Source of the DNA: Paenibacillus tarimensis
GTDB taxonomy: Bacteria; Bacillota; Bacilli; Paenibacillales; Paenibacillaceae
Direction: 5' to 3'
Length of the DNA: 64,000 nt
Assembly: GCF_021532315.1 (NCBI RefSeq)
Contig: NZ_JAKGAO010000014.1
Location: forward strand, 62,001 to 126,000
Shown here: one piece after another, positions 25,667 to 33,633 of the stretch
Position numbering within the stretch: position 1 is the first letter of the stretch
How the letters are laid out: each line of letters opens with the position of its first letter
Translations under genes and position numbers: made by a program
The notes under the pieces: model-generated
What the model was told of the DNA's origin: nothing
Seen by the model: only the letters and a program-made list of their open reading frames with translations
Database searches by the model: none

Positions 25667-26290
25667 ATGAGCAGTGCCGATATCATTCACCAGGTGAATA
25701 CGGAGCATAAGGCGGTCGCCTTTACGTTCGATGATGGGCCGAATCCAGTCTATACACCGCAGATTCTGGATATTTTCCACGAGGTGTCCGGGCAGGCGAC
25801 GTTCTATATGATCGGGGAGCAGATGCTGAAGCATCCAGAGATTGTGGAGGCTGTTGTGGCGGAGCAGCATGAAATCGGCAACCATACGTACTCCCATCCT
25901 CAACTGACGCAGCTGAAGCCGGAGGCGTATACGGATGAGATCAGCCGGACGGACTTCATCATCAAGGAGATGACGGGCAGCAGCCCGGCTACCTTCCGCC
26001 CGCCTTACCTGGATTATAATGAAGATATTGGTGCGGTATGCACCCGCTTCGGCTACTCCGTAATAGGGGCATTGAACGGAGAGGCGCGCGATTGGGAAAT
26101 GCCCGGCGTCAGCCACATTGTGGAGAGCACGCGTCCCCACGCCCACAGCGGCAGCATGCTGCTGTTCCATGACGGCTTCGACGACCGTTCCCAGACGGTT
26201 GAGGCTGTACGGATATTAGTTGCAGAGCTGGCGGCAGCGGGATACCGGTTTGTAACGGTTAGCGAGCTGCTGCGGCTGGGTCAGAGGTAA
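25667..26290 (+). CDS. NodB-type polysaccharide deacetylase without signal peptide
   Basis: 207 residues, a bare NodB homology domain. Motif 1 AFTFDDGPNP with catalytic base and metal Asp, motif 2 GNHTYSHPQL with both metal His, motif 3 FRPPYLDYN, and a late LLFHDGF. The N-terminus MSSADIIHQVNTEHK is hydrophilic, with no signal sequence or membrane span, so the enzyme should be cytosolic. It is 28 bases after the sugar ABC permease with AGAGGAG before the ATG. The context suggests deacetylation of an imported N-acetylated oligosaccharide such as a chito-oligomer; that substrate is inference. Confidence 0.87.
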   Translation: MSSADIIHQVNTEHKAVAFTFDDGPNPVYTPQILDIFHEVSGQATFYMIGEQMLKHPEIVEAVVAEQHEIGNHTYSHPQLTQLKPEAYTDEISRTDFIIKEMTGSSPATFRPPYLDYNEDIGAVCTRFGYSVIGALNGEARDWEMPGVSHIVESTRPHAHSGSMLLFHDGFDDRSQTVEAVRILVAELAAAGYRFVTVSELLRLGQR

Positions 26291-26296
26291 GAGCAG

Positions 26297-26372
26297 ATTG
26301 CAGTGAATATTGCAGAGAACAGTCCAGTGAATAGTGCAGAGAACATTGCAGTGAATAGTGCACGGAGAACAG
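26297..26372. repeat. three imperfect tandem copies, about 24 bp
   Basis: Copies of TTGCAGTGAATAxTGCAGAGAA begin at about 26298, 26322 and 26345. They follow the deacetylase stop and are not coding. Confidence 0.75.
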
Positions 26373-26389
26373 AAGAAGATAGATTGTTG

Positions 26390-26434
26390 CAACCGTCCCG
26401 GCTGACATGAGTGTCAGGGGGGCGGTTTTTTATT
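26390..26434 (+). terminator. rho-independent terminator
   Basis: AACCGTCCCGGCTGACA pairs with TGTCAGGGGGGCGGTT around TGAG, followed by TTTTTATTTT. It ends the YesMN-ABC-deacetylase unit. Confidence 0.92.
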
Positions 26435-26933
26435 TTACATATAGGGCACTATCATGGTGGATTGCGCTCCACTGTTAAGACGAGGGTTCGGAAGAAACAA
26501 GCTATATCTACCTTCCACTGCAATGGGTAAGCGGACTTGTCGAACAGAGTAATATGCTAGAGCAATCCACGCACAGACTTCCTCCAGTTTGGCATAGTTC
26601 AGATCTAACAGAACTCAGCGACCTTATTCCAACGCATAACGGGTCACTTCAGCGGGTAACGGAACTCAGCGCTGTTATTCGTACAATTTCAAGGGAGTCT
26701 TTACTAATAGGGGGACATTAAAGCCTCTGGGTTCCGTTACAATTAATTAATGACTCTAATCCACTGGATAACGCTTCTCAGTTCCGTTACAACCTGCCTG
26801 TATTAAGCTGGTATGCACGATATCTCTTATTTTCTCCCGCCGCCACCATTTGCGGTCCCTCCACCAAGGTTGGGTTCTTCTGGAACAAAATGGAGCGCAT
26901 TTGCGTCTGAACGATTAAAGGGTGGGATTCTAA
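26435..26933. repeat. gene-free stretch with dispersed-type intergenic repeats
   Basis: Two direct copies of AACxGAACTCAGCGxxxTTATTC (26607-26629 and 26658-26680) and two inverted GTTCCGTTAC boxes (26731-26740 and 26781-26790) that mirror the GTAACGGAAC at 26656-26665. Nothing here codes convincingly; an ORF opened at 26813 is only the 5-prime extension of the lipoprotein frame. Confidence 0.7.
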
Positions 26934-27422
26934 TGGTAAGGAAGAAATCACTTAGGTGGATGGCTGGGCTGCTTATTGTTCTGGTACTGGCTGCATGCGG
27001 GAGTAATGAAAAGGAGACGGAGAAGAAGCTTGGCCCGGAGCCTCCTTTACCTGACATTCAGACTGCAGATGGGGTGAACATCAAAGTTCATCAAAGCTCA
27101 TATTGCTGGACTAATGGATGCGCGGACTATATAGGACCATATCAACATGCTGAAGGACAGTGAGAAGCAGACAGTTGCGGCGGGAGCTGAGCTCAGGGTT
27201 TCGTTTGAAGGGAGACAGCCTGATCAAATCAGTGTATCCCTGTTCAGTGACGATGAGTTTGTAGATGTGAGCATCCAGGACCAAGCCTTCCATGCGCCGG
27301 AAGAAGCCGGTGTATATTACTACTTACTATCGGCAAGCTGGGTGAATAAACAGAACAGTCAAGTTTCGGACGGCAGCTCCGCTTATGCATTTGCGATTGA
27401 GGTGACCGGGGAGGGATCCTAA
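26934..27422 (+). pseudogene. frameshifted small lipoprotein, paralogue of 30001-30432
   Basis: ATG 26934 starts a lipoprotein (lipobox LVLAAC, Cys20) that runs PPLPDIQTADGVNIKVHQ, then SYCWTNGCADYIGP, and stops at 27161-27163 after an unrelated end. The frame from about 27147 continues the family: MLKDSEKQTVAAGAEL through YYYLLSASW to FAIEVTG. The intact paralogue at 30001 has SYCWGNTCAD, ILKDKNKQTV and FAVEVKG at the same places. Alignment shows one extra base in 27138-27147. Either a real broken gene or a one-base sequence error; if repaired it would be about 162 residues. Confidence 0.8.
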
Positions 27423-27494
27423 GCAGGTGAGGCAGACCTATAAGAGAAGTTCAGGACAGACGGGTAATGAAAATATACTATAGTGTCAAAAAAG

Positions 27495-27575
27495 ATGGGA
27501 ATTTCCACCTATTCCTCAACGCTTTATTTTGTGAAGGATACAGAAGGCAAATGGATGCTTGGGAATATTTATTAG
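27495..27575 (+). pseudogene. possible C-terminal remnant of a secreted or SnoaL-like protein
   Basis: A 26-codon frame ends STLYFVKDTEGKWMLGNIY, the type of strand pattern that closes NTF2/SnoaL-like domains, with nothing recognisable upstream. An overlapping 39-codon frame starts at 27467. Neither has a ribosome site. Low confidence; the rest of 27423-27630 is empty. Confidence 0.2.
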
Positions 27576-27630
27576 GCTGCCCCTAGTAGTAGGGAAACAG
27601 ATTTCTACTGAATGGAATAACAATTCATTC

Positions 27631-27903
27631 TTACCTCACAACCACTATCTCCGTAACTATGTAATCGGAAGGGTCCCAGTCATTTTCACTCGTTGTATCA
27701 ATTAATGTTATTTTTACTTGCTGACCCTGTTTAAGCTTAGTAATATCATGGTCACCTGTATATACGGTATTGTGATTAACTGCTATTGTTTGATTGGTCA
27801 CATCAATGGAAGTTATTTTACCCTCAGTGGTGAAGCTCTCCTGATACTTATAACAACCTGAAAGTAATAATGCCATCAACGCACAAATCACTATACTTCT
27901 CAA
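27631..27903 (-). CDS. small hypothetical lipoprotein
   Basis: 90 residues with a lipoprotein signal (MRSIVICALMALLLSGC, Cys17) and a mature part of about 70 residues predicted as all beta: GKITSIDVTNQTIAVNHNTVY then VKITLIDT. The pattern resembles small OB/YobA-like DUF folds seen in Bacillus lipoproteins, but I cannot name it. GGGAGGCGA is upstream of the start on the minus strand. Faces the frameshifted lipoprotein remnant; no operon partners. Confidence 0.7.
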   Translation of the reverse strand: MRSIVICALMALLLSGCYKYQESFTTEGKITSIDVTNQTIAVNHNTVYTGDHDITKLKQGQQVKITLIDTTSENDWDPSDYIVTEIVVVR

Positions 27904-28116
27904 TTGATCGCCTCCCGGAATTGGTCACCAGAATATCTCCAACAACCCGGAACTGCTACTCAATAATCCCCGAATATAAAAGAGTGGCCTGACTCTGCTC
28001 GGCAATTGGCCGATATGCACCTTGCTATTCATTAGTTGGTTTGGATTGTCGATAACCATTATATACCAGAACCCCACACTAGGGGGAACCACATTTTGAA
28101 CTGAAGAGGGGAAGCT

Positions 28117-29133
28117 ATGGGTACGATGTACGATGTGCATATCGGTCGGCTATTGAATGGAAAGCGGAAGCTTGAAGGGGAAGGTGCCTATCTGATTTGT
28201 GTGCCGGGTCAGCAAAGTTATAGGGCAGAGTCGCTGGAAGGTATAACAGGCAAGTACATAAGCGCGAAGGATATCGAAGATTTGCTCTACCAGTATTGCC
28301 GGGAATCAATCGAGGAGTTTGTAGAAACCGAATATAATGATGATGTATACACGTTCTCACTTTTTACGGACTCTTCGAACGGCAGTTACTTGGTTTATAT
28401 TAATAATCTAGAGACGCTGAGGTGTAATGTTGATGAAACATTCGAAAGATACCAGCAGCAGTATAAGGACTCAGGTGATAAATATTACAACCGAACGGAG
28501 GAGCAAGTTTACCGTGAGTACAAGTTTGCTGAAGGAGATCATCTATTTTGTTATGAGGAATTACCGGGTGAACTGGAGCGAGTTTTACAGGTGTACAGCC
28601 GTGTAAGCTATGAACAAACCATTGACGAGGACCTTGGCCAGACGTATGTGCTGGATGCTTCGTTAATTGACAGCCAAATGTATCTGATTGCACTTAAGGT
28701 ATTAGAGAGGCTGCAGACTGACTGGGGGAAATTAAAACGGACGGTAGATTTCATAGCTTATGTTTCTTCTTCGGATGGTGATGGCGGGGATTATTTGACC
28801 TTGAGTACATTGATGAGAAAGAGTGTGGTGCAGGATCGTTTGTACCAGGCTGTACCGGAGCTGAGGGAGAAGGATGAAGCGTTCCATAATTTTGTCCATG
28901 CCGTTCAAGAGAAGCCATTAGTGGATCAGGTTAAGACATGGCTCGCTGTAATTGAAGGGGGCGAGTTCGGTGATAACAGTATGAGAAGCTTCTTGCGTAC
29001 TGACTATGATGCATACGAGCAGTTGCTGCTTCTCGGAAAGGCAGCTGTGCCCGCTCTTGAGGCTGAACTTGATCATAGCGAAAGTGAAGATTCACAGGAG
29101 CTGATCCGCCAAGTGCTTGAAGATCTTAAATAG
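28117..29133 (+). CDS. hypothetical cytosolic protein, possible immunity partner
   Basis: 338 residues, no signal or membrane span. N-terminal half includes VETEYNDDVYTFSLFTDSSN and GSYLVYINN, a pattern like the DUF4303-type proteins found with toxin-immunity genes; I hold that comparison loosely. The C-terminal end (LLLLGKAAVPALEAELDH) looks like a HEAT-like helical pair. GAGGGGAAG precedes the ATG. The Imm11-type gene follows 22 bases later, so both are likely co-transcribed. No toxin gene is visible in the window. Confidence 0.65.
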   Translation: MGTMYDVHIGRLLNGKRKLEGEGAYLICVPGQQSYRAESLEGITGKYISAKDIEDLLYQYCRESIEEFVETEYNDDVYTFSLFTDSSNGSYLVYINNLETLRCNVDETFERYQQQYKDSGDKYYNRTEEQVYREYKFAEGDHLFCYEELPGELERVLQVYSRVSYEQTIDEDLGQTYVLDASLIDSQMYLIALKVLERLQTDWGKLKRTVDFIAYVSSSDGDGGDYLTLSTLMRKSVVQDRLYQAVPELREKDEAFHNFVHAVQEKPLVDQVKTWLAVIEGGEFGDNSMRSFLRTDYDAYEQLLLLGKAAVPALEAELDHSESEDSQELIRQVLEDLK

Positions 29134-29155
29134 ACTGTGAAGGCAGGAGAGGCAT

Positions 29156-29941
29156 GTGAGAATATGGAGATTGGACAGTCATGAAAAAAGCCGGATGTTA
29201 ACATTTAGCGATTCTATTCCAGATGAGCATTTGATCTATGGTAACTTCGAAGGAGTAAGTATTAAGAATAGCTGGTCACTGGTGGAGTTAGTTACTTATA
29301 GAAAAGGGAAGTATTTAGATTTTCCCTATTTCGGTTCAGGTATGCCTGTATTTACTCCCAAATCTTATGAAATACTAGCTAAGTTTGTTGAACATGAGGT
29401 TGAATTCCTGCCTTTTAAATATGAGGAACAAGTTTATTACTTGGTTAATGTATTGAATGTAATTGACTGTAAAGATAAGACTCAGTCAGATAGCAAGGGG
29501 GCGGTATTTAAGGGGGATCTACTTCCACAAGACACCCACATTTTTAAAACGCCCATTGATATGAATTCAAAAGTTTACGCAACAGACCATTTTGTTGAAA
29601 TAGTTCGCAAGAACAAGTTAAAGGGATTTGATTTCATCGAAGTGTGGGATTCCGAAGACAATGAAAATATGGAATCAGAGAGAAAAAGAAGGTACGAAGA
29701 AGCTTTGAATGCAATCAACAGTATGCCTGGTGAACGCTTCTCGTATGAAGAAGCGAGAGATAGAGTGGAGCAGGGCAAAGCTGTGGCAAGCGATAAATGG
29801 AAGATGCAGCTTGATAAGGATGGAACGTTGTTATTGGGACAACTGAAAGAGGATGATGGGGAGTATCTCTGGATGGTACCGCATTTCATTCCCCCGATAT
29901 TACTAGGCAACCAGTGGCATGAGGTAGATAAGCGTAAATAA
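29156..29941 (+). CDS. Imm11-family immunity protein
   Basis: 261 residues from GTG 29156 (GCAGGAGAGG upstream). The middle portion follows the Imm11 (former DUF1629) pattern: SWSLVELV, FGSGMPVFTPKSYEILAKF, YYLVNVLNVIDCKD, FKTPIDMNSKVYATDHFVEIV and LKGFDFIEVWD. Imm11 proteins neutralise polymorphic toxins delivered by contact or secretion systems. A C-terminal extension of about 70 residues (EEARDRVEQGKAVASDKW onward) is unusual. Without a toxin nearby it looks like an orphan immunity gene kept against neighbours. Confidence 0.78.
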   Translation: MRIWRLDSHEKSRMLTFSDSIPDEHLIYGNFEGVSIKNSWSLVELVTYRKGKYLDFPYFGSGMPVFTPKSYEILAKFVEHEVEFLPFKYEEQVYYLVNVLNVIDCKDKTQSDSKGAVFKGDLLPQDTHIFKTPIDMNSKVYATDHFVEIVRKNKLKGFDFIEVWDSEDNENMESERKRRYEEALNAINSMPGERFSYEEARDRVEQGKAVASDKWKMQLDKDGTLLLGQLKEDDGEYLWMVPHFIPPILLGNQWHEVDKRK

Positions 29942-29961
29942 AAATTATCAGAAACCTGCTG

Positions 29962-29998
29962 TCCCCCCGATCCGTCTAATATGGAAAGGGGGGATTTT
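29962..29998 (+). promoter_or_regulatory. hairpin that masks the ribosome site of the next lipoprotein
   Basis: TCCCCCC (29962-29968) can pair with GGGGGGA (29988-29994), which is also the only Shine-Dalgarno for ATG 30001. TTTT follows the stem, so terminator and ribosome-site masking are both possible. Confidence 0.5.
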
Positions 29999-30000
29999 CC

Positions 30001-30432
30001 ATGAGACGCAGCATTTGGGGTATAGCAGTGGTGTTGCTTCTACTGCTCACGGCCTGCGGCAAGCCGCCGCTGCCGGAAGTTCACACAGCAGACGGCACTA
30101 GTATTGATGTATACCTGGGCTCCTACTGCTGGGGGAATACCTGTGCAGATTCGGTAGGTGCCGAGGAGATCCTAAAGGACAAGAACAAGCAGACCGTCCC
30201 GGCTGGGATGGTGATCTCGTTTGCTTTTGATGGTAAGCAGCCTACCGAAACCGGTATGTCTCTTATGCACGATGGCAAGTTAACGAAGGTGGCCTTTGAG
30301 GATCAGTCATTTAAAGCACCAGCTGAACCCGGAGTATACTATTATAGTCTTTTCGCCAAATGGCGAAAGACTCCCGACAGCAAAATCTCGGATGATGCCA
30401 GCTACGTGTTTGCAGTAGAAGTGAAGGGATAG
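30001..30432 (+). CDS. small hypothetical lipoprotein, intact paralogue
   Basis: 143 residues: lipobox LLTAC (Cys19), then PPLPEVHTADGTSIDVYLG, a two-Cys motif SYCWGNTCADSVG that probably forms a disulfide, and a beta-rich end PGVYYYSLFAKW to SYVFAVEVKG. It is the complete version of the broken gene at 26934-27422. Function unknown; the fold resembles small Ig-like or Intracellular-proteinase-inhibitor-type beta proteins, but that is only pattern resemblance. Confidence 0.75.
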   Translation: MRRSIWGIAVVLLLLLTACGKPPLPEVHTADGTSIDVYLGSYCWGNTCADSVGAEEILKDKNKQTVPAGMVISFAFDGKQPTETGMSLMHDGKLTKVAFEDQSFKAPAEPGVYYYSLFAKWRKTPDSKISDDASYVFAVEVKG

Positions 30433-30507
30433 CTTGGCTGCTAAACGATTGCCGGATTCGTCTTATTATAGATAGAGAGAACCGGTAAGAATCCAAGAGG
30501 TGACCCT

Positions 30508-30982
30508 ATGAAAAAATGGAGGATACCCATAACCATATTAGCCATTTTCACTCTATACATGATATTCAGTAGATTAATCGCGACATCTCCGGCTGAACTG
30601 GTGAAGTCGTATGAGGATGAATGGGGGATCGAGCTTCCGGTACCTGATAAGGTAGATGAGCTGTATAGTTCAGGAGCTAGCTTTCATGGAGACGGGGAAT
30701 GGATTCAAGCGTTGTCGTATGAAGAGCTTGATCTCGCCCAAACGAACTTATACGAATGTAAGAAGGATGTCATAATCGCTGAGGTGAAAGGACGAGTGGA
30801 GCGGTTTCTCACCCATCACCAGTCGTGAAGGTGAATCAGAAGCGGCAGCCATTGCGGAGAAGGTCAGTCCTGAGACAGGAGATTATTATTACCGCAGCTC
30901 GAAGAATAGCGATAATGACTACCTGATGGCTCTATACAAGCCGGACCAGCGAACCGTATATATCTTTGAATGGCATCAGTAA
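30508..30982 (+). pseudogene. frameshifted membrane-anchored hypothetical protein
   Basis: GAGGTGACC precedes ATG 30508; the N-terminus has one span (ITILAIFTLYMIFSRL) and continues to AEVKGRVERF before a TGA at 30826-30828. Removing one T from the TTT near 30805 joins a good frame SPITSREGESEAAAIAEKV to YYYRSSKNSDNDYLMALY and ends IFEWHQ at 30982. The joined product would be about 158 residues. One-base error or true decay cannot be told apart here. I do not recognise the family. Confidence 0.7.
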
Positions 30983-31069
30983 CCTAAACGGTCTTCATAA
31001 CTTCTTCATAACTCCCACATTAGATCTACATGTCACCCGGGTAAGATGTAGGTCAAGGAGGTGAGGGAG

Positions 31070-31303
31070 ATGAAGAAGAAAGCATGGATCATTGCGGGTA
31101 CTGTGATTATGGTAATGGCTTTCGGCACTGGTGTATACGCGGCAGCGGACGAGGGAGCGGTCTTCAAGGAGATGCTGCCCTTCATGCAGAAGATGCATCC
31201 TGATATGACAGAACAGCAGCTCGAAGAGATGCATAACAAGTGTCACGATAGCGGCATGATGAAGAATATGGGGCAGATGATGAACGGGAATGGCGATATC
31301 TGA
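31070..31303 (+). CDS. small secreted Met/His-rich protein
   Basis: 77 residues from ATG 31070 (AAGGAGGTGAGG 7 bases before). A signal sequence MKKKAWIIAGTVIMVMAFG ends near VYAAA. The mature part is rich in Met and His (FMQKMHPDMTEQQLEEMHN, then CHDSGMMKNMGQMMNG), which suggests metal binding, perhaps copper; this is inference. It stands directly before an OmpR/histidine kinase pair that may regulate it. Confidence 0.72.
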   Translation: MKKKAWIIAGTVIMVMAFGTGVYAAADEGAVFKEMLPFMQKMHPDMTEQQLEEMHNKCHDSGMMKNMGQMMNGNGDI

Positions 31304-31320
31304 ATATAACAGCTGTCGAT

Positions 31321-31358
31321 AAGCAGGCTCTCTTGACAAGGGTGCCTGCTTCCTTTAT
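31321..31358 (+). terminator. weak terminator before response regulator
   Basis: AAGCAGGC (31321-31328) pairs with GCCTGCTT (31344-31351), then CCTTTATT. It would separate the Met-rich gene from the regulator or act as an attenuator. Confidence 0.5.
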
Positions 31359-31392
31359 TGTAGCGCTTAATATATGGACCGGTGGTGGTAGG

Positions 31393-32100
31393 ATGCAGCA
31401 TTACAAGGTGCTGGTGGTCGATGATGAAGAAAATATTCTAAGTGTAGTCCGTGCCTATCTGGAGAAGAGCGGCTATCAGGTGTATGTAGCGGAGACAGGC
31501 CAGTCTGCACTGCAGCTGTTTACCCATATTGAACCGGACCTTGTTATTCTTGATCTCATGCTGCCCGACACCTCGGGCGAGGATGTGTGCCGGGCGATCC
31601 GCAGGGAGTCGAATGTGCCCATTATCATGCTAACAGCCAAGATTCAGGAGGATGATAAGATTAACGGCTTAATGATCGGGGCCGATGACTATATCGCGAA
31701 GCCGTTCAGCCCCCGGGAGCTGGTCGCGCGGGTTTTTACACTTCTCCGAAGATCTAAGGGTGAGCCGGAACGAAAGGAAGCCGTTATCAAGTTCTCGGAA
31801 TCACAGCTGATGATTTATCCGGATACGCATAACGTAACTTTACAGGGCGAGCCAGTCGCCTTGACCCCGATTGAGTTCAAGCTGCTGGTTGCGCTGGCCA
31901 ATTACCCGATGAAGGTGTTCAGCAGACTGGAGCTTGTTAACCAAATCCAGGGGTATTCCTATGAAGGCTATGAACGGACGGTAGATGTGCATATCAAAAA
32001 TCTCAGGCACAAGCTGGGCGATGACCCGAAACAGCCTGTCTATATCGCGACAGTATTCGGCGTTGGATACCGGATGGCGGTGATGCCGGATGAAGACTAG
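31393..32100 (+). CDS. OmpR-family response regulator
   Basis: 235 residues from ATG 31393 (GGTGGTAGG before it). Receiver domain VLVVDDEENIL with phosphoacceptor Asp54 (VILDLMLPDTSG), LTAK and DDYIAKPFSP; winged-helix output from residue 130 (LTPIEFKLLVALANYP, then ERTVDVHIKNLRHKLGDD). An earlier in-frame start at 31333 lies in the terminator stem. It overlaps the kinase by 11 bases. Confidence 0.93.
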   Translation: MQHYKVLVVDDEENILSVVRAYLEKSGYQVYVAETGQSALQLFTHIEPDLVILDLMLPDTSGEDVCRAIRRESNVPIIMLTAKIQEDDKINGLMIGADDYIAKPFSPRELVARVFTLLRRSKGEPERKEAVIKFSESQLMIYPDTHNVTLQGEPVALTPIEFKLLVALANYPMKVFSRLELVNQIQGYSYEGYERTVDVHIKNLRHKLGDDPKQPVYIATVFGVGYRMAVMPDED

Positions 32101-33466
32101 CGGGATCAGGAAGCATCTGTTCCGTTCTCATATAGCTGTTGCGCTGGTGTCCCTGGTGATCATTACGATTCTGGTTCATGCAGCGGTATATGTATCCTTC
32201 GGCGGATACGTGCGAAGTCAGCAGCAGGCCGAGCTTGAGGTGATGGTAGAGGAGTTGTCAGCGGCCTATATAACCGGGGAAGGGTGGTCTCATTCCGTGC
32301 TGATGACGGTTGCACACCGGGCCATGCTGCGTAATATGACCGTACGCATTACAGATACGGATGGACGGATCGTATGGGATACTTCCACCATGGGCGGCCA
32401 TATGCCGATGAGGGATATGCCGGTCTCCGGAGAGCAGTCGAGTCCGCTTGGCCGGACAGAACAGGCTGCCATTCTCAAGGACGGCGTACGTATCGGAGCG
32501 GTGCAGGTCGGGGAGACAGGCGGGATTTTTCATGAGCAGGAGAGAGCCTTTCTGGTACGGATCAACAGCTGGATATGGATGGCGTTCGCCGTCGTGATGC
32601 TGGGTGTGTATGTGTACAGCAAAATAATCTCCTCCCGGATCAGCCGTCCGCTGCTGAGGATGAAGGAGACCGCCAACCAGATGACAGCGGGGGATTTGAA
32701 GTCGCGTGTGCAGCTGGATGAAGGGCAGTCGGAAATTCGGGAGCTCGGTGATGCTCTTAACGATCTGGCTGATAAGCTTCATATACAGGAGCAGCTGAGG
32801 AAAAATATGACCGCCGATGTGGCCCATGAGCTCCGCACGCCGGTTGCAACCATTCGCAGTCATATCGAGGCGTTCCAGGATGGAATATGGGAGCCATCAG
32901 CGGAAAAGCTCGAGGTCTGCCATCAGCAGGCAATGCAGCTGGCCGTATTGATTCAGGATCTGGAGCAGCTGTCCGAGGCGGAAAATCCGATGCTGAAGCT
33001 TCAGAGGGAAGAGCTGAACCTGATTCCGGTCATCCAGGAAGCGCAGCGGGCGGTTCAGAATTTGGCGGACGGACAGGACATTACCTATGCCCCTCCTGAG
33101 CAAGGTGTAGTGCATATGACGGGAGACAGACGGAGACTGCTGCAAATTTTCATAAATTTGATTGGCAACGCCTACAAATATACACCTTCAGGAGGACGCG
33201 TCGCCGTGCGTGTCAGCAGCGGGGCGGCCTATGTTGAGGTTCAGATCGAGGACACAGGACATGGTATCCAAGCTAGTGAGCTGCCGTATATTTTCGAACG
33301 GTTCTACCGGGGGGAGAAGTCCCGAAACCGCAAGCTCGGCGGCGCAGGAATCGGATTAGCGGTGGTTAAGGCGCTTGTGGAGGCACATGAAGGAACCATT
33401 GAAGCGGCAAGTGAAATATCCAGCGGCACAATCGTAACCGTAAGGCTGCCGATCCCGGTGACGTGA
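32090..33466 (+). CDS. sensor histidine kinase (HisKA/HATPase)
   Basis: 458 residues. Spans at 14-38 and about 160-178 frame an extracytoplasmic domain rich in Met and His (MGGHMPMRDMPVSG, 101-114). HAMP follows, then HisKA with His246 (ADVAHELRTPVATI) and HATPase (NLIGNAYKYTPSGG, EDTGHGIQ, GGAGIGLAVVKALVEAH). Met/His in the sensor loop and a Met/His-rich secreted protein next door point to a metal or envelope signal; this is inference. Partner of the regulator at 31393. Confidence 0.93.
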   Translation: MKTSGIRKHLFRSHIAVALVSLVIITILVHAAVYVSFGGYVRSQQQAELEVMVEELSAAYITGEGWSHSVLMTVAHRAMLRNMTVRITDTDGRIVWDTSTMGGHMPMRDMPVSGEQSSPLGRTEQAAILKDGVRIGAVQVGETGGIFHEQERAFLVRINSWIWMAFAVVMLGVYVYSKIISSRISRPLLRMKETANQMTAGDLKSRVQLDEGQSEIRELGDALNDLADKLHIQEQLRKNMTADVAHELRTPVATIRSHIEAFQDGIWEPSAEKLEVCHQQAMQLAVLIQDLEQLSEAENPMLKLQREELNLIPVIQEAQRAVQNLADGQDITYAPPEQGVVHMTGDRRRLLQIFINLIGNAYKYTPSGGRVAVRVSSGAAYVEVQIEDTGHGIQASELPYIFERFYRGEKSRNRKLGGAGIGLAVVKALVEAHEGTIEAASEISSGTIVTVRLPIPVT

Positions 33467-33486
33467 GCGTCATTCGGGCTTTTTTT
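33454..33486 (+). terminator. terminator overlapping the kinase stop
   Basis: CCCGGTGACG-TGAG-CGTCATTCGGG with one bulged base, then C and seven T. Confidence 0.88.
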
Positions 33487-33633
33487 ACGAGAGAGAATAT
33501 AGCAAGGTCTGCTCAACTATCGTATAGTAAAAGGAGACAGTATAGGGATGCACATCCTATAGATTCCAGGTGAGGGAACACATTCGATAGTGCACGAATA
33601 CCCATTTCTTAGGAGGAAAGGAAGTGCGGCCAG

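Noticed and set aside
26607-26790. CRISPR array
   Set aside because: Too few units, irregular spacing and mixed orientation; no cas genes in the window.
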